The notes beneath the pieces were generated by a model. That model was not told the DNA's origin. It worked only from the letters and a program-made list of their open reading frames with translations, and did no database searches. From assembly GCA_964442185.1 (NCBI GenBank), contig CAYTWT010000331.1, forward strand, positions 1 to 64,000: a DNA stretch of 64,000 nt, given 5' to 3'. Of the stretch, positions 50,888 through 58,696 are shown piece by piece (within the stretch, counting starts at the first letter, position 1; each line of letters begins with the position of its first letter). A program made the position numbers and the translations under genes. The stretch is from CADEEV01 sp964442185. Lineage in GTDB: Bacteria > Acidobacteriota > Vicinamibacteria > Fen-336.

Positions 50888-53224
50888 TTACTGCCAGCTG
50901 TAGGTAAGCCGGACGTAGCCGACCCAGGCCTGGTAGTCGCCGTTGTCGGCCTGCAGGAAGAACGACGCCGGCATGTAGTTCAGGTTGTTCCCGGTCTGCG
51001 AGTCGTCGATCTTGTAGTCCTCGTAGCCGAGGCCGGCCGCCGCGGTCCACTGCTTGGCGAGCTGGTACTTGAGCGAGCCCCAGACCGCGGTCAGCTTGGT
51101 GTCGTCGAAGGCGGCGATGGAGCAGGGCGTCGCTCCCGTGGTCGTGCACTGGCGCAGCAGCGGGTTCGTGCCGTAGATGGTGCTGTACCCTGGTACCAGC
51201 GACACGTCGTTGTTGCCGTCGATCTTCTGGTAGCGCCCGAACAGGTTGAGGAACCACTTCTCCGGCTGCAAGGTCACGTCGACGCCCCCGCCGAAGGTGC
51301 TGCCCTTGTTCGTGATGCTCGCGGTCCACACGTCGTTCGGGTTGAAGTTGAGCGTCGCGCCGCTCTGGCGGCCGTTCTGCAGGATATCGCCGTCCTCCCA
51401 GGTGTAGAAGGCGTACACGGTGGCGCGCTCGCCGGGCGTGTAGTTCGCCTCGACGGTGAAGGTGTCGTACTGGTCGTCGATCATGCCGAGGGGCGCCTGC
51501 TCGCCACCGGGACAAAACACCGCCTGGGTCGGGAAAGCCGCAATGTCCTCGCATTCCACCGGCTTCTGGTCGTACTCGAACTTGGTGTGGAGGTACGAGG
51601 CAAACAAGGTGGCCTTGCCCGAGCCTGGCGACAGCTCGACGGTCCCGCCGAGGCGGGTCAGGTCGCGCTTCGCCTGGTCGGAGCGGCGGAGCACGGTCTG
51701 GTTGGCGGGCAGCCCGGCCTCGAGGAAGGAGTGCTCCTCGGCCTCGACGGCGTGGTAGTTGCTGTGGTCGCGGTTGCCGAACTCGCCCAGGCCGCGCAGG
51801 ACGATCCAGTCGCCGCGGTAGTCGGCGGCCACGCGGAACACGTTCTCGCTGGTGTTTTCAGCTTCGCGGAAGGTTCGCGCCACCTTGTTGTACTTGTAGC
51901 CCGCCTCGACGACGAAGGCGCCCTTGCCCAGCGTGGCGTAGGCGTCGAACACGTCGCTGGTGTATCCATAAGGAACGGTGATGCGCGGGATGTCCTCCCA
52001 CACGGCGTCGAAGCGGACGTAGCCGACGGGTAGTTCATAGCGCGGCGTCTTGTTGTCGTGGTCGTAGCGGCGGTAGCGGGCGTTGAGACTCAGCGCGTCG
52101 CTGGGCCGCGTGTTGAAGAAGAAGTTCAGGGAGGTGGTGTCGATCTTGCCGTCCAGCGTCGAGGCCGGCAGCGCCGCCGTGGTGGCGGGCTGGCCGCCGG
52201 GCGTGACGATCGCGGTGTTCGTCGTCCAGGCCAGCAGCGGGTCCTCGTTCTGGCGCAGCTGGCCCAGGGTGAGGTCGGCCGTGAGACGGGTCTTCTTCCC
52301 GAACTTCAGCGTGGCGCCCACGGTTTCCATGGTTGCCTTGTTGTCGGGCGGGAGTGCCATCACGCCGAACCGCGGACCACCCTTCGAGCCGGATCCCGGC
52401 GCCGTGTAGGCCGACGGGTCGGTCGCATCCGTCGAACGGAACGGGTTGTCGAAGGAGTACGTGTCGAAAGCGTTGTGGAAGTCGTTGAACAGGACGGCCG
52501 CCCGGGCCACGCCCCACTTGCCCTTGAACGACGCGTTGACCGTGAGATCCTGGGTGATGTAGCGGACCGGCTCCGGGGTCTCGACCACGTTGCCGAAGCC
52601 GAAGGACGTGCCAGCCGCGGCGCGGGTTCCAGAGCGCCGTTCGTGGCCGTAGCTCACACCGAGGTCGAAGTTCGAGTCCTTGGGCGTGAGGCTGAAGGCC
52701 AGGTTGGTCCGGCCGCGGAGCAGCTTCAGGTCTATGTTCGCCGGAGACGCCGCCAGACCGGGCGCCACGAGCCTGGCGAGGAAGGGGTACGTGATCGAGG
52801 CACTCGGCGCCAGCCCGATGATGCCCTGGTAGTAGGCCTGGGTGCTGTCTGCGATCTGCCAGCTGGTGTCGGTGGTGGGGCTCAGGATGCTCTTGCCGCC
52901 GTTGCCGAAGTTGTGGGGAATCCCGACGTAACTGGCGTCGAAACGAATCATCCCGTTGTCGACGAACGCCGCGTGCTGCTGGTCCTTCTGCGTCATGTCA
53001 CGCGAGCGGATGCCCCAGCGCAGCTCGCCCTTCTTGCCCGAGAAAGTGATGAGGGGCGCGACGGGGCCCTGCGGAATGTCACGGTACTCGAGGAACTTCG
53101 AGGAGTTCGTGTCGAAATCCTTCTGCAGGATCCCGAGGCTGACCTCGCCGACGTTGAAATCCTCCTGGGCGAGAACGGGCTGTGCGAGTGCGAGGACGGC
53201 GCAGGCTGAAAGAATGCGCTTCAT
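50888..53224 (-). CDS. MtrB/PioB-family outer-membrane beta-barrel (decaheme-associated porin)
   Basis: ATG 53224 gives 778 residues with a signal peptide (RILSACAVLALAQPVLAQ). The protein is a large beta-barrel: alternating strands throughout (ARAAVLFNDFHNAFDTYSF, VVEAGYKYNKVARTF, ATVYAFYTWEDGDI) and a terminal aromatic-rich strand ending YVRLTYSWQ. MtrB/PioB/MtoB barrels insert a decaheme cytochrome through the outer membrane and let electrons pass. The decaheme gene lies eight bases upstream, and the operon ends in a strong terminator. Barrel identity is firm; the direction of electron flow is not known. Confidence 0.85.
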   Translation of the reverse strand: MKRILSACAVLALAQPVLAQEDFNVGEVSLGILQKDFDTNSSKFLEYRDIPQGPVAPLITFSGKKGELRWGIRSRDMTQKDQQHAAFVDNGMIRFDASYVGIPHNFGNGGKSILSPTTDTSWQIADSTQAYYQGIIGLAPSASITYPFLARLVAPGLAASPANIDLKLLRGRTNLAFSLTPKDSNFDLGVSYGHERRSGTRAAAGTSFGFGNVVETPEPVRYITQDLTVNASFKGKWGVARAAVLFNDFHNAFDTYSFDNPFRSTDATDPSAYTAPGSGSKGGPRFGVMALPPDNKATMETVGATLKFGKKTRLTADLTLGQLRQNEDPLLAWTTNTAIVTPGGQPATTAALPASTLDGKIDTTSLNFFFNTRPSDALSLNARYRRYDHDNKTPRYELPVGYVRFDAVWEDIPRITVPYGYTSDVFDAYATLGKGAFVVEAGYKYNKVARTFREAENTSENVFRVAADYRGDWIVLRGLGEFGNRDHSNYHAVEAEEHSFLEAGLPANQTVLRRSDQAKRDLTRLGGTVELSPGSGKATLFASYLHTKFEYDQKPVECEDIAAFPTQAVFCPGGEQAPLGMIDDQYDTFTVEANYTPGERATVYAFYTWEDGDILQNGRQSGATLNFNPNDVWTASITNKGSTFGGGVDVTLQPEKWFLNLFGRYQKIDGNNDVSLVPGYSTIYGTNPLLRQCTTTGATPCSIAAFDDTKLTAVWGSLKYQLAKQWTAAAGLGYEDYKIDDSQTGNNLNYMPASFFLQADNGDYQAWVGYVRLTYSWQ

Positions 53225-53232
53225 GGCCCCTC

Positions 53233-54144
53233 CTATCGCCCGAGGTACGGCGCGGTCGGCGCGTTGCCGCCGTGCACGTTCTGGTGGCAGTTCTTGCACG
53301 CGTGCTCGACCGCGCGGTTGCTGGCGGTCGCCGCCGTGCCGGTGGCGTTGATGCCGGTGTAGAGCGTGCCGGGATGCCGCGTGTTCAGGTGGCAGCGCTG
53401 GCAGAGCCAGGGTTGCTGCGAGACGAGCATCTTGTCGTGGTTCGAGCCGTGCGGGTTGTGGCAGTTCAAGCAGTTCTCCCGTACCGGCGCGTGCTCCCAG
53501 AAGAACGGACCGCGCTTCTCGGTGTGGCACTTCAGGCAGAGGTCGTTGTTGACGTCGGCCTTGATCATCTTCGGCCGGCTGCCGTCGTGGGGGTTGTGGC
53601 AGCTGGTGCAGGTCATCAGGCCTTCACGGACCGGATGATGCGAAGTGCGCAGGCTCTGGGCCCGGATCGCGCTGTGGCAGGTGTAGCAGGTCTCAGGCTC
53701 GTTCGCCGTCTTCAGCTGAGCCTTGGGCGACTTGAAGGCGTGAACGGAGTGGCAGGAGATGCAGCTGACGTCGCGCCGGTCGTGGGCGCTGCCCTTCCAA
53801 GTCGGGTGGTTGCCGTCCTCGTGGCAGCTCAGGCAGGTGTTATTCGCCTCCTGCGGGCTGAGTTTCTTGAAGGAAGGCGCGGGCGCGTCGCTCCGGCCCT
53901 CCGCCTGTGCGTCGGCGTGCTCGGCCGCGCCGGCGTGGCAGGCTGCGCACGCCTGGGCGATCCCGGCGTGTGGGCTGCGCGTGAACGCGTTGGTGAAGGC
54001 GTTGTCCTGATGGCAGGCCTGACAGGTCGAGACATCCACCGGTGGTGCGTTTTCCTGGGCACTCGCCGCGGACGTGCACAGGGCCAGCACACCGAAGGAC
54101 GCCGCGACGGTCAGGACCATCGCCGCGAGATCCCGGTATCGCAT
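53233..54144 (-). CDS. MtrA/PioA/DmsE-type decaheme periplasmic cytochrome c
   Basis: ATG 54144 follows GGAGGAG and gives 303 residues with a Sec signal peptide (LTVAASFGVLALCTSAASA). Ten CxxCH motifs are present: CQACH, CAACH, CLSCH, CISCH, CYTCH, CTSCH, CLKCH, CLNCH, CQRCH and CKNCH. Length and heme number match MtrA-type cytochromes that plug MtrB barrels. No MtrC-like surface cytochrome is nearby. This is the first gene of the MtrAB-like operon, divergent from the 11-heme cytochrome. Confidence 0.92.
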   Translation of the reverse strand: MRYRDLAAMVLTVAASFGVLALCTSAASAQENAPPVDVSTCQACHQDNAFTNAFTRSPHAGIAQACAACHAGAAEHADAQAEGRSDAPAPSFKKLSPQEANNTCLSCHEDGNHPTWKGSAHDRRDVSCISCHSVHAFKSPKAQLKTANEPETCYTCHSAIRAQSLRTSHHPVREGLMTCTSCHNPHDGSRPKMIKADVNNDLCLKCHTEKRGPFFWEHAPVRENCLNCHNPHGSNHDKMLVSQQPWLCQRCHLNTRHPGTLYTGINATGTAATASNRAVEHACKNCHQNVHGGNAPTAPYLGR

Positions 54145-54606
54145 GCTCACTCCTCCTTCTTTCCTCGACCGGCCCGCAATTCCTTCGCGGCCGTGCCGCA
54201 GGTACTGCAGGCGGGTGTTGTCAAGGCCGACACTGGAACCGAGATGGTATAGGCGAAGCCCTGTCGGACGAAGGGCTTTCCGACCTCTTTCGGCCTTGGG
54301 TTCGGATTGGTTCCCCAGAGCATCGTCGTACTCGGGCAACAGAAGCAAGATTCGGACCTGAACGGACGCCAACCATGGATCTTCTCCAAGCTACTGGCGT
54401 GAGTCCTCCATATAGGGTTTGTCATGCCTTGCCCCTCCGAGCGCCGGAATGAACGATGAACCTTCCGGATCAGGCTAGACGCGTCCCGGTTCCCGAGCAA
54501 TAGTTCAAATGCGCCAGGCGGACTTGCCCTTCGCTCCCGAGCCTTCGGCGAGCGCTTCGACAGCTACGGCGAGGCGAGAATGGAATTGTTCGGGTAGGCT
54601 TACATC
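54145..54606. other. Divergent intergenic region between the two cytochrome operons
   Basis: These 462 bases hold no convincing gene. A seven-base-pair stem-loop (AAGCCCT at 54256-54262 with AGGGCTT at 54272-54278) is near the middle, with only a weak T run. Candidate promoter hexamers are scattered: on the minus strand a TTGACA about 80 bases before the decaheme gene start and a TATACC further up. None forms a clear pair. It should contain the control region of both cytochrome operons. Confidence 0.4.
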
Positions 54607-55935
54607 GTGATGGCTGCCGACGCGATTGGGCCCGCTCGTTCTCGTAGCGGGCGCCGTGTCCGGGATCGGCGACGGGATGATTCAGGGCGTCCGGCGCGCG
54701 GCGCTCGACCCCGCCCGGGTTCGCTCCAGGGAGGCGGCGTCAGAGGCAGCCTCTTCTCCATCGCGTTTTCGCTCGTCGGGCTGGGGGCCGGGGCCGCCGG
54801 CCCGACGGACGCGGACTGCATGGCCTGCCACGACGGCGTCTCGCTCGGCTCGTCGATCCACGCCCAGGCGGGCCTGTCCTGCCTGGATTGCCACTCCGAC
54901 CTCGCGAGCCTGAAGGAGCTTCCCCACGCCGAGAAACTGGCTCCCGCCAACTGTGCGGCCTGCCACGAGGACGCGGCGGGCAAGCACGCCATGGGCGTTC
55001 ACGCCCGGGCTATCGATGCCGGGCGCAAGGGCGCCCGCTGCACCGACTGCCACGGCGCCGGGCACGGCGTGCTGCCCGCGAGCGACCCGCAGTCGCCGAC
55101 CAACCACTTCAACGTCCCCCGGACCTGCGCGCAGTGCCACGGCGGCAAGGCGGGCCCCGCTTCCCGCTTCGAGGACTCGATCCACGGCAAGGCCCTGGCG
55201 AAGAGCGGGCTCAAGGTCGCCCCCAACTGCGCGACCTGCCACGCGGCCCACGACGTCAAGGACCCTCGGGACGAGAGCAGCCCGGCGTACCACGCCAACG
55301 TGCCGAAGACCTGCGGCTCGTGCCACGAGGGCATCGTGGCGCGTTACGAAACGAGCGTCCATGGCAAGGCCGTCGCAGGCGGAAACGCGCGGGCAGCCGT
55401 CTGCACCGACTGCCACTCGGCCCACGCGATCCGCGACGTCGGCGTGCCGGCGTGGAAGCTCGAGGTGCTGAGCGAGTGTGGGACGTGCCACAGCCATTCC
55501 CTCAAGACCTACCGCGATGGTTTCCACGGTCAGGCCTCGGCGCTGGGCTTCACGCGGGTGGCGGCTTGTGCCGACTGCCACGGGTCCCACGACATCCTGC
55601 CGGTGTCGGACCCGGGCTCGCGGGTGGCGAAGGCGAACCTGGTCCAGACCTGCGGCCGTTGTCACGCCGGGGCCAATGAGAGTTACGTGAAGTACGACCC
55701 CCACGCCCGGCCCCACGACAAGGACCGCAGCGCACCGGTGTACTACACCACGCTGTTCATGCAGGTACTGCTGGCCGCCGTGTTCTCCTTCTTCGGCCTG
55801 CACGTGGCGCTCTGGTTTCCGAAGGAGATTCGTGTGCGACGCGAGCGAGCCATGGTGCTGGCCGCCACGAAGCCCGAAGCGCCCGAAGCCCCTGTCCAGG
55901 AGGACGAGAAGGATGGCGACGAGCCTCCCCGCTGA
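54607..55935 (+). CDS. 11-heme membrane-anchored cytochrome c
   Basis: The mature region holds eleven CxxCH motifs (CMACH, CLDCH, CAACH, CTDCH, CAQCH, CATCH, CGSCH, CTDCH, CGTCH, CADCH, CGRCH) and then one C-terminal membrane helix (LFMQVLLAAVFSFFGLHVALW) with a charged tail. A signal-like helix (GSLFSIAFSLVGLGAGAAG) precedes the first heme. The start at GTG 54607/ATG 54610 leaves a 45-residue Arg-rich leader, so the true start is uncertain. The gene overlaps a cytochrome b gene by 23 bases, implying a quinol-oxidising or -reducing complex. Confidence 0.88.
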   Translation: MMAADAIGPARSRSGRRVRDRRRDDSGRPARGARPRPGSLQGGGVRGSLFSIAFSLVGLGAGAAGPTDADCMACHDGVSLGSSIHAQAGLSCLDCHSDLASLKELPHAEKLAPANCAACHEDAAGKHAMGVHARAIDAGRKGARCTDCHGAGHGVLPASDPQSPTNHFNVPRTCAQCHGGKAGPASRFEDSIHGKALAKSGLKVAPNCATCHAAHDVKDPRDESSPAYHANVPKTCGSCHEGIVARYETSVHGKAVAGGNARAAVCTDCHSAHAIRDVGVPAWKLEVLSECGTCHSHSLKTYRDGFHGQASALGFTRVAACADCHGSHDILPVSDPGSRVAKANLVQTCGRCHAGANESYVKYDPHARPHDKDRSAPVYYTTLFMQVLLAAVFSFFGLHVALWFPKEIRVRRERAMVLAATKPEAPEAPVQEDEKDGDEPPR

Positions 55936-56764
55936 CCCGGCCCGCAGCCACGTCCGGCGCTTCGGCCTGGCCGAGCGGCTACTGCATGGCCTGCTCATGT
56001 TCAGCTTCCTCGGGCTGGGTCTGACGGGGCTCCCGCTCCTCTTCGCGGAGGCATCCTGGGCCGCGATCATGGCCGGGCTGGTCGGCGGCTACGGGGTCAC
56101 GAGCGTCCTGCACCGGATCTTTGCGACGCTGATGATCAGCCTGTTCGCGGCGCACCTCGCCCGACTCCTGCACCGGCTCTACGTGAAGAAGGAGCTGGGG
56201 ATCCTGTGGGGGACCGACTCGCTCGTGCCGCAGCCCCGGGACGTGACCCAGATGGCCCAGCACTTCCGCTGGTTCGTGGGGCTGGGTCCCCGCCCCGATT
56301 TCGGCCGCTTCAGCTACTGGGAGAAGTTCGACTACTGGGCAGTGTTCTGGGGCATGGGAGTGATCGGGGGCTCGGGGCTGATGCTCTGGTTCCCGGGGGT
56401 CTTCGCCAGGTTTCTGCCTGGCTGGATGTTCAATGTGGCCTTCGTTGTCCACGGCGAGGAGGCTTTACTCGCGACGATGTTCATCTTCACCGTGCACTTC
56501 TTCAACGGGCACCTGCGGCCCGAGAAGTTTCCCATGGACACCGTCATCTTCACGGGAAGCACGAGCCTCGAGGAATTCCGCCACGAGCGCCCAGCCGAGT
56601 ACGCGGCTCTGATTACCTCGGGCAAGCTGGACGCGGTCCTGGTGCCACCGCCCGCACCGCTGGTCCTGCTCGCGGGCCGAATCGTGGGCAGCATCGCGGT
56701 CCTGCTGGGGCTGCTGATGGTCTTCCTGACCGTGCGCGCTGTTGTTACGCTCTCTCCGGGCTAG
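55913..56764 (+). CDS. Cytochrome b-type membrane subunit (formate dehydrogenase gamma/cytochrome b561-like)
   Basis: ATG 55913 lies inside the previous gene, with AGGAGG upstream, giving 283 residues. Four main membrane helices carry paired His: AERLLHGLLMFSFLGLG, HRIFATLMISLFAAHLARLLH, and HGEEALLATMFIFTVHFFNGHLRPEKF, matching heme b-binding subunits that exchange electrons with quinone. With the 11-heme protein it makes a likely menaquinol:cytochrome c unit in the inner membrane. The C-terminus ends with a single extra helix. Confidence 0.85.
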   Translation: MATSLPADPARSHVRRFGLAERLLHGLLMFSFLGLGLTGLPLLFAEASWAAIMAGLVGGYGVTSVLHRIFATLMISLFAAHLARLLHRLYVKKELGILWGTDSLVPQPRDVTQMAQHFRWFVGLGPRPDFGRFSYWEKFDYWAVFWGMGVIGGSGLMLWFPGVFARFLPGWMFNVAFVVHGEEALLATMFIFTVHFFNGHLRPEKFPMDTVIFTGSTSLEEFRHERPAEYAALITSGKLDAVLVPPPAPLVLLAGRIVGSIAVLLGLLMVFLTVRAVVTLSPG

Positions 56765-56815
56765 GCGGGGTGGCCCGAAATTTGCTCTTCCGCACAAAAT
56801 AAAGGAGGCCGTCCA

Positions 56816-57100
56816 ATGAAGAAGTGGAGAATCATGGGCGTCGCGGTTGGCTTCGGACTCGGTGCCCTCATCGTCGCGGCGCCACTCGCGCACGCGAGCA
56901 TGGACATCCAGAAGGCCGCAAAGGCGGCCGGCGTCCAGGTCGCAAACTGCATGCACTGCCACGTCGACAAGCTGCCCAAGAAGGGCGCCGCGACGATGAA
57001 CGACGTCGGCAAGTGGCTGGTCGCCGAGAAGGACACGCGCAAGGTCCAGAAGATCGACGGCGCCTGGCTCAAGGACTACAAGGTCCCGGAGCAGAAGTAG
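56816..57100 (+). CDS. Small secreted monoheme cytochrome c
   Basis: ATG 56816 follows AAGGAGG by seven bases and gives 94 residues: a signal peptide (MGVAVGFGLGALIVAAPLAHA) and a 66-residue mature part with one CMHCH and a Lys-rich, charged surface. No Met-rich axial ligand loop is obvious beyond Met in AATMNDVG. It is likely a soluble periplasmic carrier between the cytochrome b module upstream and the NapC-like protein downstream. The named family is unknown. Confidence 0.8.
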   Translation: MKKWRIMGVAVGFGLGALIVAAPLAHASMDIQKAAKAAGVQVANCMHCHVDKLPKKGAATMNDVGKWLVAEKDTRKVQKIDGAWLKDYKVPEQK

Positions 57101-57181
57101 CCGGTCGGTCCTCAGCAATTGCCGCCCCGGAGCTCCGGGTAGGAGTGCGCCCGGAGTTCCGTCGGCGGTCCTGGAGCTTTC

Positions 57182-58612
57182 ATGTCCTTCTTCGAGCGCA
57201 GTCTGGGCCGCACGCGGCCCATCCTTTTCCTGCTTCGCAACAACACGAGCCTGGCCGGGGCGGCGCTCACGACGGCCGCCAGCCTGACCCTGATCCTGTT
57301 CTGGGTGCTGTCGCTCGCGCGTGGCGGGCATGCCCACACTTACGGCGGGCTGCTCTTCATCGTCATCCTGCCGACCCTGTTTCTGCTGGGCCTGGTGCTG
57401 ATTCCCATCGGCATGTTGCGTCGCTTTCGCGAGTTGCGGCGCACGCGCGAGTTACCCGCCGAGTACCCGCCCTTGGACCTGCGGGATCCGCTGCTGGCCC
57501 GCGCCGGCTCGCTGTTCTTCGTGCTCACCTTCGCAAACTTCGGGATCCTGGGCGTGTCGTCCTATCACGGCCTCGAGTACATGGACTCGACGGAGTTCTG
57601 CGGCCTGAGCTGCCACACGGTGATGGCCCCCGAATACGCCGCCTACTTGAACTCGCCCCACTCGCGAGTGGCGTGCGTCGAGTGCCACATCGGGCCGGGC
57701 GCTGGGTGGTTCGTGCGCTCCAAGCTCGACGGCACGCGCCAGGTGATCGCCGTCGCTCTGGGCACGTACTCGCGGCCGATCCCGTCGCCCGTCGAGCACC
57801 TGCGGCCCGCGCGCGAGACGTGCGAGCAGTGCCACTGGCCCCAGAAGTTCCACGGCGACCGGCTGGTGGTGCGGAAGAAGTACGCCGACGACGAGAACAA
57901 CAGCGAGACCGTGACGGCCCTGGTGCTGAAGGTCGGCGGCCAGGACGCCCGCGGCAACCGCGGCATCCACGGGCGTCACCTGGACGACGGGTCGCGCATC
58001 ACCTACCTGGCCGACGCCCGGCGCGAGACCATCCCCTGGGTGAGCTACGTGGACGACTCGGGCCAGAGCGTCGAGTACGTCGCGGGCGATGGCAAGCCGC
58101 CCGAAGGCGAGCGCCGCCAGATGGACTGCGTCGACTGCCACAACCGGCCGACCCACGCGTTCCAGCTGCCGGAGCGCGCGGTCGACGAGGCGCTGGCCGC
58201 GGGCCGCATGAGCCCGCGCCTGCCGTGGCTCAAGAAGCAGGCCGTGGCCCTGTTGCGCGCCGAGTACCCGGATCAGGAGACGGCCCTGAGGCGCATCCCC
58301 GAGGGCCTCGACCGTTACTACCGCGAGCAGCACGCCGAGGTGTACGCGAAGGAGCGCGCCCTCGTCGAGCAGGCGGGGAAGGCCGCGGCGGCGATCTACG
58401 GCCGTAACGTGTTCCCGAACATGAAGGTCACCTGGGGCACCCATCCGAACCACATCGGCCACCAGGACTTTGCCGGCTGCTTCCGCTGCCACGACGACAA
58501 TCACAAGAGCCGGGATGGCCGGGTGATCAGCCAGGACTGCAACGCCTGCCACAGCATCCTGGCCATGGACGAGAGCGACCCGAAGGTCCTGGCCGACCTC
58601 GGGCTCAAGTAG
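57182..58612 (+). CDS. NapC/NirT-type hexaheme cytochrome c
   Basis: The 476-residue protein has three N-terminal membrane helices (about 24-45, 55-78, 110-127), then heme sites: a non-standard CGLSCH (C-x3-CH) in the TEFCGLSCHTVM block, then CVECH, CEQCH, CVDCH, CFRCH and CNACH. The first heme sequence and the following SPHSRVACVECHIGPGAGWFVRSK are the typical quinol-binding NapC/NirT pattern. Together with the upstream genes it gives a second quinol-dehydrogenase. The three-helix start is longer than in the classic one-helix NapC. Confidence 0.85.
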   Translation: MSFFERSLGRTRPILFLLRNNTSLAGAALTTAASLTLILFWVLSLARGGHAHTYGGLLFIVILPTLFLLGLVLIPIGMLRRFRELRRTRELPAEYPPLDLRDPLLARAGSLFFVLTFANFGILGVSSYHGLEYMDSTEFCGLSCHTVMAPEYAAYLNSPHSRVACVECHIGPGAGWFVRSKLDGTRQVIAVALGTYSRPIPSPVEHLRPARETCEQCHWPQKFHGDRLVVRKKYADDENNSETVTALVLKVGGQDARGNRGIHGRHLDDGSRITYLADARRETIPWVSYVDDSGQSVEYVAGDGKPPEGERRQMDCVDCHNRPTHAFQLPERAVDEALAAGRMSPRLPWLKKQAVALLRAEYPDQETALRRIPEGLDRYYREQHAEVYAKERALVEQAGKAAAAIYGRNVFPNMKVTWGTHPNHIGHQDFAGCFRCHDDNHKSRDGRVISQDCNACHSILAMDESDPKVLADLGLK

Positions 58613-58696
58613 TCGAAGAGCTGGCGTCGGCCGTAGCCGTCGTCGGGGCGCGTCCGCCGACCCAGGCACGGCTCATCGGCGAAAGGCTATCTCACC

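Noticed and set aside
54321..54420. tRNA-Ser-like text on the minus strand (a GGTCCGAATC-type T-loop)
   Set aside because: The acceptor, anticodon and D arms do not pair, so at best it is a fossil; no cloverleaf could be drawn.
54147..54500. 117-codon minus-strand frame before the decaheme gene
   Set aside because: It has no recognisable domain and uneven codon use, and lies in the probable control region.
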